Positions 35,490-46,736 of a DNA stretch of 64,000 bases are shown here, piece by piece; the stretch's first letter is position 1; each line of letters begins with the position of its first letter. The translations under genes and the position numbers were made by a program. The stretch is taken from contig OZ020593.1 in the NCBI GenBank assembly GCA_963971535.1, forward strand, positions 18,886,919-18,950,918, in the 5' to 3' direction. The DNA comes from Notolepis coatsorum. Its lineage: Eukaryota > Chordata > Actinopteri > Aulopiformes > Paralepididae. Below the pieces are notes generated by a model, which saw only the letters and a list, made by a program, of their open reading frames with translations, was not told where the DNA came from and ran no database searches.

Positions 35490-36105
35490 AGTTGGCGTCC
35501 TGCAGGGAAAAGACCCCTCTGGTGAAGCTGCCTACCTGGCCCACACTAAGGCTCTTGAATCGTTATGAATCATTAGCCAGCTGGAAATCAATGTGGCTAA
35601 GATCAAAGATCTAATCATGTGTACCAAGCAAGATCTGGATCACTTGATGGCCAACATGTTGAAACTGAATACATTAAAATATCTTGGTACAGTCTTAGAT
35701 TGTCATGTGAGCTTCTCTGAAAACACAGAGTATGTTTTCAAGAGATGTTCACAGCGACTTTGGGCTTCGGTGTCGGTCAGCACATTTTAGAGCTGGTGTG
35801 CAAAACCCTTGTTGAGAGTGTTTTAACTTTAAATGTTCCTGTTTGGTTCGGTCACCTGAACTGAAAACCTAAGAATAAACTCTCTCGCATTGTGTCAAGG
35901 GCCAGCGAGACAGTGGGCAAACCCCAAAAGCCCTTGACTGCACTCCTCACAGAAAGAACAAGGAAGAAGGCGAGGAGTATCTTGGCAGACAGCTCCCATC
36001 CTTTATTCAGCCAGTTAGAGCGCTATAGAGTCCCCCTGGCAACTAGGAATATATTCAAGAAGTCCTTCATTCCAAGTGCCATTATCATCCTTAATTCTGC
36101 AAAGT
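35490..36105 (+). mobile_element. LINE reverse-transcriptase C-terminal fragment, frameshifted
   Basis: The plus frame encodes LNTLKYLGTVLDCHVSFSEN (35660-35720), and after frameshifts VSRASETVGKPQKPLTALLT and RKKARSILADSSHPLFSQLE, ending FIPSAIIILN at ~36100. This is the KYLG and SHPL-type C-terminal portion of a LINE polymerase. Confidence 0.75.
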
Positions 36106-36770
36106 GACCAACAAGATGGAAGCCACAGACATGAACAGTTTTTATTATTATGTGTTTCTAATGGGTAACCCTGTCTATGCCTGTTTGTGTTTTATGTGTT
36201 TCTAATGTGTAACCCCGTCTGCCTGTTTGTGTTTTATGTCGTGCTAGTTGCCTTCAAGCTTCTTGTGTTGATTTTCCTGTTTCATGAGCCCGAAGATAAT
36301 TTTCCACCTTGGTGGACAATAATGTTATATTCGATTAAATTCAAAGCCAGGTTACATCAGCAAAGTAGCCCTGTGTGTATACCTAATAACATCCGGAACC
36401 CTGCGTCAATGGACAGCGGCAAATGTGGAGTCCCCTCCTTGACAGTCTTTTCAGTAAAAAACGTGCAAAACATCACAAGCGAAAAACAACAGAAGTGCTT
36501 TCTTCTGGTCGTCTTCTCCGCAAACACTTGATTGTGTCTTGAAAACCCAAGGCCCGAAGGACGTCATGCTCGATGGACATTAGGGTGTGGTGGCTCACTC
36601 TGTCTTGCTGCACAGTTGACATCAGTCTACTTTTAACAAAGGGAAGTTTAGAGAAAGATTGCTCTCCTCTTCTGTTGTTTATACTGCCTGATGTGCCCGA
36701 AATCACCATATAATTATATCATCTTTACCCATATTTGATTAGTCTAATTAAGTTGAGGTCAAGTCATGTG
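36106..36770. other. Unassigned sequence
   Basis: The 36120-36240 part is a tandem pair of ATGTGTTTCTAATG(G/T)GTAACCC-type segments. Otherwise nothing is supported. Confidence 0.4.
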
Positions 36771-36869
36771 TTCCTTTATTAATCCCTTTGGGGGAATTCA
36801 AGTGTCATAGCATCATGGGGAGGGGGGGGGGCAGACAGGTGGGATAGGTAGTAATAATAATAGAACATA

Positions 36870-37047
36870 CATATTATTAAAAGTTACATTATAACTTATA
36901 ATAGAACATAGTATTAAAAGTCAGATAGTCCTAACAGTGTTTATTATTAAGAGTCAGATAGTTCTAACAGTGTTTATTATTAAGAGTCAGATAGTCCTAA
37001 GTGTTTATTATGAAGAGTCAGATAGTCCTAACAGTGTTTATTATTAA
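36870..37047. repeat. ~36-bp minisatellite in LINE 3' UTR
   Basis: Units of GTTTATTATTAAGAGTCAGA followed by TAGTCCTAACA, four to five copies with deletions. It supplies the empty-site sequence for the neighbouring insertion. Confidence 0.75.
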
Positions 37048-38382
37048 CTCAATCAGCGCTGGAAGCCTAGAGCATCTTTGTTCCTACCACGCCAACACTT
37101 TAAAAGATAGGAATATGTGGCGGTGTTTGCAGGGCTATATATATATTCTATATATTATAGCTATGGATACAATACTATGGCCCATTTGACATCACCTATC
37201 TATCGTTCAATATGTGAAAAAGAACTAATTTCTTCGTCAATACGTTTGCGTGTTATACCGTGGTGAATATGAGTTTTAGTTTTAGAGTGATCCTGTCTAA
37301 TCCCAGAAAACGACGATATGCAGCAAAACGTGAATTTCACGTGTTGCCGTTTCTTGCCTGGACACGCTACTCTTTCCAAATCAAATATATATAATAGGTA
37401 TTGTGTTTCACCATGAATGCATGAAAGGGGGGGGGGGGGGGGGGGTCGTTTTTTGATGCTTTGATTTGATCGTCACCAACGGCATAACGTTACACACACA
37501 CACACGTTGCGATCGAGGTGAAATCATGGTTGGATCAAAGCAGGATTGATATCATTTAATTCTTACCTTCACTAGGAGGTATCCCAAAAAAAATATTCCA
37601 ATTGTCTGATCGCGAGTCCATGTACCGGTGTCCATCGTGTCGCCAACATAATCCACCACAACAGATGCATCAGAGACATTTGGCGCTTCTCAATGGGATC
37701 GGGATACCCGCCCGCCTCGCCCAACAAAGAAAAGTGGGCCCGGAGGCCTGATTACTTTTACCAACGGATTTCCAGTTCCGCGTTCGCGTTCTGAGATCTG
37801 ATTGGCCACTGACGTTTCTGGTCGCGCCAATCGTGTGACGCCTGTTTCTATTACCGGTTAAGCTTAGGCACTCTTTCGAAGTTGGTTAAGGTTAGAGTTT
37901 GTCTTAGAGCATGGCGATAGAACATCAGCCCTGATTCCAAACTCTAACCTTAACCAACTTCCAAAGAGTCGCCTAAGCTTAACCAGTGATAAACTAGGCG
38001 TTAGGTAATTTGCAGGCTGTTCGAGGCGGAAATGGGCGCGTCACGCGATTGGGCGCACATGTCACATGACCAGAAACGTCAGTGGCCAATCAGATCGCAC
38101 CAGAAACGTCAGTGGCCAATCAGATCGCAGAACGCGAACGCGGAACTGGAAATCCGTTGGTAAAAAACTAGACGCGGCCCGGAGACATTTTATCGACGCA
38201 CAGGCCAAGATATAATGTTTTCAAAGGGTGCTCGATACTGCCACCTGGGTGGATGCGGCCGGTATTGCACTTTGGCATTCTCAGGATGATTCCCCATGTT
38301 AACCCTGAGTGTGCGTGTAATGAATGGAAATATCGAATAAAATAAATAACGATGAAACGGTTGGCGAGTTGAGTCCATTGAG
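37048..38382. mobile_element. TTAA-flanked element, 1.3 kb (piggyBac-type target)
   Basis: TTAA lies at 37044-37047 and 38383-38386. Removing the element with one TTAA restores TTTATTATTAAGAGTCA, exactly the minisatellite unit. Inverted ends are short (CTCAAT). The interior includes a foldback element (37738-38183) and a poly-G run near 37428. No transposase is seen. piggyBac affiliation rests on the TTAA target alone. Confidence 0.6.
37738..38183. mobile_element. Foldback element FB, copy 1
   Basis: Arms are inverted over ~200 bp: TTTACCAACGGATTTCCAGT, CGCGTTCGCGTTCTG and ATTGGCCACTGACGTTTCTG on the left, with complements on the right. A 32-bp CAGAAACGTCAGTGGCCAAT unit is doubled in the right arm. 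Central parts AAGTTGGTTAAGGTTAGAGT also face each other. Same family as 44476-44828. Confidence 0.75.
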
Positions 38383-38959
38383 TTAAGAGTCATATAGTCC
38401 TACTGTAACAGTTCACCAGCCTTTAGTTCTCGAGCCATTGTCAGCATTCCGTGCCCACGGTTGTGGAGCCTGATGGCTACGGGCATGAAATACTGGCCGA
38501 GGCCAAGGTTTGCGGTGTGTCGTGGGGGGATAAGTCTAGGGCTGAACGTGCTCCTCATTCTGACTAGCTCCTCATAGAGGGGGTGGGAGGGGTTATTCAC
38601 TCGTATTCCACATCTATATAGTTGAGTGGGGACCATTGAAGAGAAACATTGCCATTTGTACCGGATGTAGGCCGGCAGAGGGGACACAGTGTGACCTGGA
38701 GGTGTGAGGAGGTTTATGGAGGCAGAGGGCGAGCGCCAATAAAGAGAGTTGCATTTAGGAGAATAACAGCTGTGGTGGTGAATCTGGGGAGGTATAAAGA
38801 AATCAGAATTATGAATGTTTTCACCCAGAATACACAAAAAAACCTGCTCACTCCTTGCAGTATTGGAAAGGGATTTTGAATCAATGACATCCTCCTTTTG
38901 TAAGGTGTATTACGTCTCACCATGTTCGGTCCTTAAAGCTTGAGAGTTGCAGAGTTTAA

Positions 38960-39377
38960 AGGGGAACTATCTTATAAATGGCCTTTTTCAGTGTTTAGCA
39001 TTGTTTCCTAGCTATGTGGACTTATATTAATATGATCTATGTCTCTAATTATCATATTGGCGCATTCTTCCAATTCTCCTCTCACAATATTCACCCTCAC
39101 TGAACTGAGTCATCTGAAAATGTCATGATTTGTGATGTCAGAGAGACTCCGCTGCATGATAATGTTCAGGCGGTGGTTCAGGTTTACCATTGTGGTTGGA
39201 GCCCAGCCTCAAAACGGCTTAGGATCTTGAGGTAGAAAAATGCTGTTTTTGAGGACTTGATTAGAAATACAAAACAATGAATTAAAAAAAATAAAAAATT
39301 ACAGAGGTGTTCCATAAACTCACAGGAATTGTGTAAAAGTGCCCAAATAGTGAAAGAAATAGTAAAATAGTTCCCCT
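38960..39377. mobile_element. piggyBac-type MITE, 418 bp, TTAA TSD
   Basis: Terminal inverted repeats AGGGGAACTAT(C/T)TTA are flanked by TTAA at both sides (38956-38959, 39378-39381). The empty site, GAGTTTAAAACC, is present in the related repeat copy at ~12036. Non-coding. Confidence 0.8.
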
Positions 39378-39592
39378 TTAAAACCTTGATCTCCAACCTT
39401 TGTCAATCAAGTCATACGTGTTTTGGTTGATTTGTTATCCCTACTTTAGCCTCGCCATGTTGTCTTATTGTTATGATTTTACATAACTTTTTCTTTTTTT
39501 TGTGCTAATTTCTGTATGTACACTCGACATGAGGGAAATGAGGGAAACCTCAGTTGCCTTTTCGAGTAATTAAAATTTTCTTTATTAAATCT
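39378..39592 (+). mobile_element. Older interspersed repeat X, uninterrupted copy
   Basis: Corresponds to the repeat broken at 12022-14405: AACCTTGATCTCCAACC, TTGTCTTATTGTTATG and GAGGGAAACCTCAGTTGCC occur here without either SINE. Confidence 0.75.
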
Positions 39593-40075
39593 CTGTGGGC
39601 AATGAATCTCACACACACATATGGTGAAAATGTTTAATACCGTGGTGGTCACAGAACATCTGTTCTTAATTCTGGAGGCTAGACAAACCTAGCAAATAGC
39701 CCTATATTTCAAATACAGGTAGTTGAAAGCTAGATAGTTCTTCAAACCATATCCCCCCCCCCCCTATGGGACATGTATCATTATGCGTTATCTCTATCAC
39801 TCAGTTTCATCTACAAATGCTTATGTTAAGGCATCTAAAGCATTTTGGATAAAAGAAAGAGAGGTCTTCCATCTAGGCTGCTAAACAGCCTGTAGCGTGT
39901 ATTTGTATAAAACCTAAGCTGGGACAGAATCTAGATGATATTGGAGGACGAGGCGAGCAGACAGTACATGGGTCAGGGCCTATGGGTGAAACTACCCTCC
40001 TTCAATGACTTGTTCTGCGTTTGTCGACTGATGAGAGTAGCTTAGGTCGCTTAATAGTTGATCTCCTCCTCTCTC
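39593..40075. other. Unassigned sequence
   Basis: Contains a poly-C run near 39752. No gene or repeat is supported. Confidence 0.4.
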
Positions 40076-40495
40076 CTCCTCCACAGCTCCTCCAGCCACC
40101 TGCTTCTCCTCTCTTCTCATATCTCCTCCTCCTCCTCCTAAACAGCTCCTCCAGCCACCTGCTTCTCCTCTCTTCTCATATCTCCTCCTCCTCCTCCTAA
40201 ACAGCTCCTCCAGCCACCTGCTTCTCCTCTCTTCTCATATCTCCTCCTCCTCCTCCTAAACAGCTCCTCCAGCCACCTGCTTCTCCTCTCTTCTCATATC
40301 TCCTCCTCCTCCTCCTCCTCCTCCTAAACAGCTCCTCCAGCCACCTGCTTCTCCTCGCTCCTCCTCCACAGCTCCTCCAGCCACATGCTTCTCCTCTCTC
40401 CTCCTTCACCCACATGGTTCTCTTCTCTTCTCTCCTCCTCCACAGCTCCTCCAGCCACCTGCGTCTCTTCTCTCCACTCTTCTCTCCACTGTCCT
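40076..40495. repeat. 59-bp pyrimidine-rich minisatellite
   Basis: Units start CAGCTCCTCCAGCCACCTGC, then TTCTCCTCTCTTCTCATAT and a variable (TCC)n. Clean 59-bp periodicity runs from 40084 to 40320, then units shorten and diverge. Confidence 0.85.
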
Positions 40496-40522
40496 CCACA
40501 GCAGTAGATGTAGGCGGTGGTG

Positions 40523-40770
40523 ACAGTGGCTCAGGAGGTTAGAGTGGTCATTTGGTAATGAGAAGGTTCCCGGTTCGATTCCAGCTCCCCCAGCAGTGTG
40601 TCAAAGTGTCCTTGAGCAAGACATTTAACCCCTAAATGCCCCCGATGAGCAGGTTGACACCTTGCAGGGTTGCCTCCGCCGTCGGTGAGTGAATGGGTAA
40701 AATGTGAGGCATAAATTGTAAAGCGCTTTGGATAAATAGTCTATATAAATGCAGTTGATTTACCATTAGG
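40523..40770 (+). mobile_element. SINE family 1, full copy
   Basis: Head TGGCTCAGGAGGTTAGAGTG, B box GGTTCGATTCC, body AAAGTGTCCTTGAGCAAGAC, tail ATATAAATGCAG and TTGATTTACC. Confidence 0.85.
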
Positions 40771-41165
40771 CAACACTGAGACATTTTCTTGCAGCTGCTG
40801 ATCACTGTTGACATGTAGGTTTACTAGTAAAAAGGTTTCACAATACACTTTAGGCTATTCTGTCAAATCTTCTTTAGTTTCTGAGTACAACTGGGATGCG
40901 AAATCTTCATCTATTGTACAGGAAACTCAGCTACAGCTAAACTGAAAGTAGTCAAAATTACTCTAAGCCTGCTGTTAGGAAGGAGATGAATAAACACGTT
41001 AACGAGAGGAATATGATACAGTAGTTTCTCTGTTTTCCTTCTCCATCTTTCCTTCCTTCCGATTAACTTTTTGTATAAGCTGTTTTTTATCGAGTTACTG
41101 AGAAATAAGTGGGTGTTAAGCTGATTGATAAATATGAGGGAATGAGTGCATGTGTACTCTGAGTC
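40771..41165. other. Unassigned sequence
   Basis: No recognisable feature. The 100-codon minus frame here matches no family I know. Confidence 0.4.
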
Positions 41166-41547
41166 TGCAGGGCTTTCCCCAGGACTTTCAAACAAGATGG
41201 TGCTGAGTCGCAACTAGGGGGTGGTCCGCAGGGGGGCTGTCCCATCAGGGAGGCAAAAATAACGGCAATAAAGTAAGCCATTTGTTGTAATTTCTTGCAA
41301 CTTAAAAACATAATTTCAATAAAATAGGGTAAGCTCCAAAGTTATTTAGTTAAGTACAGTGTATAAGGTTGCACAATAGTTTAACGTTGAACATGAAAAC
41401 AGAGCAATGACAATGATGCCTCTGTTTCTAAGCTGGCACCAAGCTTTCACCGCGAAAAAAAAGAAACCTAAACGTTTTTTTCCCCTTTCAAACACATGGT
41501 GGCGCTGGTGCGTCGTCATAGTGGTGCTGCTTAGGGAAAGCCCTGTA
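41166..41547 (-). mobile_element. hAT-like element H, copy 2 (inverted orientation)
   Basis: Begins CAGGGCTTTCCCCAGGAC and ends GGGAAAGCCCTG. Its reverse complement contains GGTGAAAGCTTGGTGCCAGC, matching the interior of the copies at 32994 and 51390. No clear 8-bp duplication was found. Confidence 0.65.
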
Positions 41548-41749
41548 ATACAAGATCACCATATAATATACAAAGTATAAACCCACCCTCCCCTTTCCCT
41601 AGCCTCTCTCCTCCTACTCATCCTCCCAGCAGCTGACAAGAATAATAACAACAATGACAGTAAAAGAGGAAATTACATAAAGATACATAACAAAAAAAAG
41701 AACACAAACGCAAAAAGAGAATGAGAATATTGATCCACATGTTCTTGCG

Positions 41750-42180
41750 TTCCTATAAAGAGCACTATGAATCACTCCAGTTTGTTATCCCTGCTGTAGT
41801 GAAGGGAGATATAAACTGAACTCAGCCTTTTCCGCCCTCAGGGTAAATTTGATCTCTTCTCGTTTTAGATGGAACATGACATCCTTCAGTGATCTGGCAC
41901 GGAAAGGGGGTTTAGGATCTTTCCAGTCAAACAGGATAAGACGGTGAGCTGGTCTGGTTCAATGAATATGTCGTAGGCTTCACTCAGGGATTTTAAAATG
42001 GAACCCCAAAATGCATGCGGAGAAGGGCAGAACCAAAACATGTGAATTCAATTTAGATTTTACATTTATCACAGGTGGGATACAGATTTGGGTACATTTT
42101 AGTTCATTTATCTTTTATAAAGTGGATATGATGCACAGTCTTACATTGTATGAGTCTATGTCTTCTGCAAGGAGATGATA
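41750..42180 (-). mobile_element. L1/Tx1-like LINE ORF2 C-terminus, decayed
   Basis: Minus-strand translation across frames gives MYPNLYPTCDKCK, HMFWFCPSPHAFWGSILKSL, SEAYDIFIEPDQLTVLS, then LFDWKDPKPPFRARSLKDVM and FHLKREEIKFTLR. The C-x2-C, H-MFW-CP, FW motif series is the C-terminal cysteine/histidine region and tail typical of fish L1-clade ORF2. Frameshifted. Confidence 0.75.
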
Positions 42181-42249
42181 ACATGCACAATAGTGCTGTA
42201 CTGTATATACGTATAATATACATTTAAATTTATATATACTGTATATAAA

Positions 42250-43330
42250 GTATATATATATATTCATTCAATCTTTATTTACACTTGATAAATACACTGA
42301 GTAGTTAAACTTATTTACAGTGTCGTCGAGATGTTACATTCACAAGTGTCATAGTGCATTCATATAAAGACATCAGACAATCAGAATAATTAAGAGCACA
42401 TTTTAAAATACATTTGAAAAATATATAAATAATTAAAATAGTAAAAAAGAAAAACAGAGGTAATAATATAAAAACAATTACATATTGTGGTGACCTGATT
42501 GGTCATTAAGGTTCTAAACCGACCCATAGACAATAGAGTGTCTATAGTTTCAGAGTTTCTTGCAGGGTGTTCCATGCGGTAGGGGCAGAGAAGCCACAAG
42601 CAGATCTAAGTTCAGTACAAACTCTAGGCACTCTTACGTGTATAAGCCAAAAACTGGATTGTGTACGACCGGTCCATTCCAATAAAGAACTAATATAATT
42701 TGGACAATCTCTAATTATGGCTTTATAAAGAAAAAGATTCCAATGCAACTTACGTCTCTCTATCAGAGAGGCCCACCCGACCTTATTACAGTATATAGGA
42801 TACAATGGTGAGTACCATAACTATCCCCGGTGATAAATCTAATGGCTGAATGGTAAACAGAGTCTAAGGGCTTAAGAGTGGAAGCCGCTGCATGTCTATA
42901 AATCACATCTCCGTAATCCAAAACAGATAGGAACACTGCTTCAACAACTCTCTTTCTGCTAATCAAAGGGAAGCTGGCTCTATTTCTATACAAAAAGACA
43001 ATATTTTTCCGTAATTTACTGGCGAGAACGCCCACAGGATATGTAAATCCTTCATCAATCCAAATACCAAGGTATTTGTATTCTGAAACTCTCGATATCG
43101 GAACCGTTCAGAGTAGATATATGCACGTCACTATAAACAATATTTTTGGCTTTGGAAAACAACATGAATTTAGTGAGTTTACTGGCATTAAGCACCAATT
43201 TTAGACTAATAAGTGCATCTTGCAGGGCGTCAAAGGAGAGTTGTAAATATTTAGTGGCCAGTTGCACAGAATCAGCAGTACAATAGAGAACCATGTCATC
43301 CGTGTAAAGGTGGCTTTGACAGCTGCTCAG
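42250..43330 (-). mobile_element. LINE reverse-transcriptase fragment, frameshifted
   Basis: Minus-strand pieces in order: MVLYCTADSVQLATKYLQLS and NASKLTKFMLFSKAKN (43294-43130, just after the DD box), GVLASKLRKNIVFLYRN and FLSVLDYGDVIYRHA (43035-42890), then GWASLIERRKLHWNLFLYKA and PTAWNTLQETLKL (42780-42545). 3' UTR and tail run to ~42255 (TCAATCTTTATTTACACTTG). At least two frameshifts. Confidence 0.85.
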
Positions 43331-43375
43331 AGATTAGACATTACTATGGACAGTGGCAATACATAAAGTCTGCAA

Positions 43376-43765
43376 TCAGCAATGTAGCAGGCTAAAAAGG
43401 TGACTAAAATGCTCAGAGCCATGTCTTATGGATGGAATAGGACCGCAGAGGACACAGTGTTTTCCTAGGCTCTCTATGGTTAATGCCAGAGACATAAGGT
43501 CAGAGTGAAGCTTGGTCGATTGCCGGGATAACACATTGGTCCCTACGTGTAAAATCACAGTGTGCACAGAGGGATGACTCAATAATGATGGATTGGCCGC
43601 TGGTCTCCTCATTGAAGTAGAGGTTGGGCATTTTTAGCATCTTTGGGAACTCAGTGAAGTTATCCAAGTGCTCGGTCAAAGGAGCATAAGAACGATTCAC
43701 TGGAATGCCAAAGGAAATGTCACGGTTAAACAGGGGCAGAAGACATCTTTCTTTTCCTTCCATTT
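43376..43765 (-). mobile_element. LINE ORF1 fragment with SGNH/esterase-like domain
   Basis: The minus frame 43376-43612 encodes VHTVILHVGTNVLSRQSTKL and CVLCGPIPSIRHGSEHFSHL. An HVGTN block followed by a GPIPS block is the signature of the SGNH-hydrolase-like domain found in ORF1 of several CR1/L2-type LINEs. The overlapping frame 43500-43763 gives the preceding residues (FNRDISFGIPVNRSYAPLTE) after a frameshift. It lies upstream of the reverse-transcriptase fragment on the same strand and probably belongs to the same or a similar element. Confidence 0.6.
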
Positions 43766-43959
43766 ACCACGGTAGACCAAGTTTAGTAATTCTTGTCATC
43801 TTCAATTAGAACCGTTTAGATCCCTGTAGTAATGCGTTTCAACACAAGTGTGAATGATGGATTCAAAGTATATTTAGCTGCAAGAAGTTCCTTGAGGTGT
43901 TGGTGTTGTCTATTTGGATATTTGGATATATAAAAAACTGTACTTTTATTTTATTTTTT

Positions 43960-44165
43960 ATTTGTTATATTATTTTAATTGTTATTAAATTATAATGTCA
44001 AATATTGTAAGGAAGGGGCAGGGCTTGATGAGTTGTTTTATTTCCCCCTGTTCCTTCTCAAACACTTATTGTATGGAAATAGTATTTGACTATTTACCCT
44101 TTTGTTTTCTAAACTTTTGTTTCTATGTTCGAGACAAATACAAATCAAATCAAATCAAATCTATG
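43960..44165 (+). mobile_element. LINE 3' tail
   Basis: Ends with repeated CAAATC after ATGTTCGAGACAAATACAA, a typical LINE 3' terminus. The preceding sequence is U-rich 3' UTR-like. Confidence 0.55.
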
Positions 44166-44475
44166 GCGGGGGGCACGTTGCCACTGTTTTGCTTCTTAGA
44201 GCAAACACTATTTTCTTTATCAGAAAATCCATAACAAGTACGTTCATCGTCAGCACTGTTAAAAAATATCTACCAGCTCCTATGTGAGGGAGTGCGTTCC
44301 CAGAGCATCCTCCATAATGCGGGTTTCCAATCAGGAAAGTCTGTGGGTCCGCTTCAGCAGTGCCCCCCACTCTATAGAGAGGAGGAGAGCTAACAGCCAG
44401 CGGCAGAGCAGCCACCAGATGTGCTCTTTGGGGTTCTCTGTAGCGTTGTATTGTCCTGGTGCAGGTCTGAGGCCT

Positions 44476-44828
44476 ACCAGGCCTGGAAGCCTGTATTCTT
44501 AACCCAAACGGTGCATGCTTCCGCGTTCCCGTTTTGCGCTCTGATTGGCCACTGATGTTTCTGGTCGCACCAATCGTGTGACGGCAAGTTCTTTCCCCGG
44601 TTAAGCTTAGGCACTCTTTCGAAGTTGGTTAAGGTTAGAGTTTGTCTTAGAGCATGGCGATAGAACGGTTAGGGTTAGGGTTAGGGTTAGGGTTAGGGTT
44701 TGCTGCTGGTCGAGGCGGAAATGGGCGCGTCACGCGATTGGGCGCACATGTCACATGACCAGAAACGTCAGTGGCCAATCAGATTCGCAAAACGCATGAA
44801 CCGTTTGGGTTAAGAATAGACGCGGCCT
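44476..44828. mobile_element. Foldback element FB, copy 2, with telomere-like repeats
   Basis: Terminal inverted repeats TTCTTAACCCAAACGG and complement at the right end. Inner arms ATTGGCCACTGATGTTTCTG and GTCACGCGATTGGGCGCACA correspond to FB copy 1. Between the arms lies a run of five to six TTAGGG units (about 44667-44702), the vertebrate telomere motif, absent from copy 1. Confidence 0.75.
44667..44702. repeat. Interstitial (TTAGGG)n
   Basis: GGTTAG units repeated five to six times within the foldback loop, starting right after GATAGAAC. Confidence 0.9.
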
Positions 44829-44984
44829 AAAAAGGTTCAACCAGGTTCTCGGGTTAGATGTGTTTAGTCGTTTTTTTTATTGTAATGTACCAAAGTAAGA
44901 GATTAAACCATTTTAGTTCAAAGAGACAATTGGGATTACTGAGATATATAGAGGATAGAGTCTCATGCAATTACAGCAGCAACT

Positions 44985-45420
44985 ATTATATTATTATATA
45001 CTGTATATACTGTATACATTATTCTTACCGTATATACATCTATCCACATCTGTCTGTGCATACCTGCATATAATAATTTTTACACATCTGTAGATACTAT
45101 ATGTATATATCTGTACATATTGCTTTCTTACTCTTACTAGTTACGCTGCTGGCCAGTATGACTTACTATACCATACTTTATTTATTTATACCTGTATCAC
45201 TGTACATAGTAATACTACAACTCTGTACATACATCTGATTAGCACTATTACTACTACTATTACTCAGCAGTACTGAGTAATATCCACCTGTACATTGTAT
45301 ATTACTATTAGCACTTTACTGTTACATTTGCACTCTGGTTGGATGCCAAACGTATTTTCATTGTACTGTACTTGTGCCGTGTAATGACAATACATTTTAA
45401 TCCAATTTAATTTCTTCAAG
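44985..45420 (+). mobile_element. LINE 3' UTR and tail
   Basis: Shares TATTCTTACCGTATA and CATACCTGCATATAATAAT with 24040-24080 and 24630-24690. Ends TACTTGTGCCGTGTAATGAC followed by AATACATTTTAATCC, typical of L2/CR1-like 3' ends. Confidence 0.55.
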
Positions 45421-46355
45421 TGTTGCATTGCAAGTTTCATTTAGAAGCGAAGGTACCGACGTCTTGTTCCCACTGTCTTCTGAGTATATCTACTGACTGG
45501 AGGTTCATCTGATCAATGGTTCCATAAATCAAGGAGGATTATGTCGAGAGATAGCAGAGTATCAACTGGGGTAGTTGAAGGCTTATTGGGAAAGGAATTA
45601 GTCCACTAACTCGGTCCCAATATAACCTAATGTAGCCAGTTAACACCTGCTCGGTAATGTTACACTATAGATAGAAAGTTAATTGGAGGATGAGCAGAAG
45701 TGGGTGATAAAAGTGCGTCTGGTTGGTCCTCTGTGGTCTGACAGGAACAGACAGGAACCCAAAAGCAGAGGCACAATAATAGACAGGCAGATGAGATTAG
45801 CTGAAACACAGCAGTGGGTGTATTTATTGATTCATTATGTAATTGGGTGTATTTATTTATTCATTAATTATATAAAGTAATTCAGAACTGTTCTGTAAAG
45901 TGACTCAGAACTGGAATTGTACTATAATGTACCTCAGAACGGGGGAAAAGACAGAGTATAATGAGAAAGACCTATATGGCTCTGACAGTACTAAACATCT
46001 AAAATGCTGCTATGCTGAAGCACTTTGTATTTGACCCTTTTCTTATCAACCGTATTGTGTAAACATCTAAAATACTGGGTTGATACTGTAAGTCTATTTT
46101 ATGTGTATCTGCCAATTTCATGATGTCTATTTTATGTGTTTTATCAGTGACAATCAAACCGTAAACAAAAAGGCCTAAATCAAATCAAATCAAATTAAAT
46201 CAAATCAAATCAAAAAGATGTTAGACCCTAATAAGAAAAAATATGTGATTTAATGCTCTAAGCAGCAAAATAGACAAAGTCAAGATAAGGCAGTCTATTT
46301 TATGCTCATGTTATGCTTATTCTATGCCTAATTGTATGTATGTGTATGTACACAA
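45421..46355. other. Unassigned, LINE-tail-like CAAATC repeats
   Basis: A short tandem CAAAT/CAAATC run at about 46170-46215 suggests another retroelement 3' end. No gene is present. Confidence 0.4.
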
Positions 46356-46655
46356 GTAGAAAAAACACTACACGGCTGAAGTGAGTCTTTCGCCGTCGAC
46401 TAAAGACTCACTTCTTCAACCATTATCTGAAATGAAAAAAAAAAAAAAAAAAAAAAAAATCTAACCCCGACTAACCGTACTGTCATGCACTTGTCCTAAT
46501 AAACTAACCTACACTGTAACACGCAACACTTTGATGAACATTGTTACTCAGCTGATAGTTATACCCTTCTTGCTGTCTTGTCGCACAGAACTTGTAAGTC
46601 GCTTTGGATAAAAGCGTCAGCTAAATGACTAAATGTAAATGTAAATGTATATAGG
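46356..46655 (+). mobile_element. LINE 3' UTR and tail, copy 1
   Basis: CACTTCTTCAACCATTATCT, an A-run, then CACTTGTCCTAATAAACTAA and GCTTTGGATAAAAGCGTCAG ending in ATGTAAATGTAAATG. A near-identical 3' end is at 48935-49197. Confidence 0.75.
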
Positions 46656-46688
46656 GTATATGGGTATATACACCTGACTCCATGCCCG

Positions 46689-46689
<1 letters not shown>

Positions 46690-46735
<46 letters not shown>
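46690..46735. repeat. Poly-G tract (~46 G)
   Basis: Uninterrupted G run. Its true length is likely uncertain and it can form G-quadruplexes. Confidence 0.95.

Positions 46736-46736
<1 letters not shown>

Larger units (their letters stand above)
36771..38900 (-). mobile_element. LINE 3' portion split by a TTAA-flanked element
   Basis: The minus frame 38400-38837 contains NNPSHPLYEELVRMRSTFSP and GQYFMPVAIRLHNR, a LINE C-terminus, ending at 38400. Its 3' UTR (repeats of AGAGTCAGATAGTCCTA) resumes at 37043-36870, and its 3' end is GAATTCCCCCAAAGGGATTA near 36780. The 1.3 kb between 37048 and 38382 is a later insertion. Confidence 0.7.
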
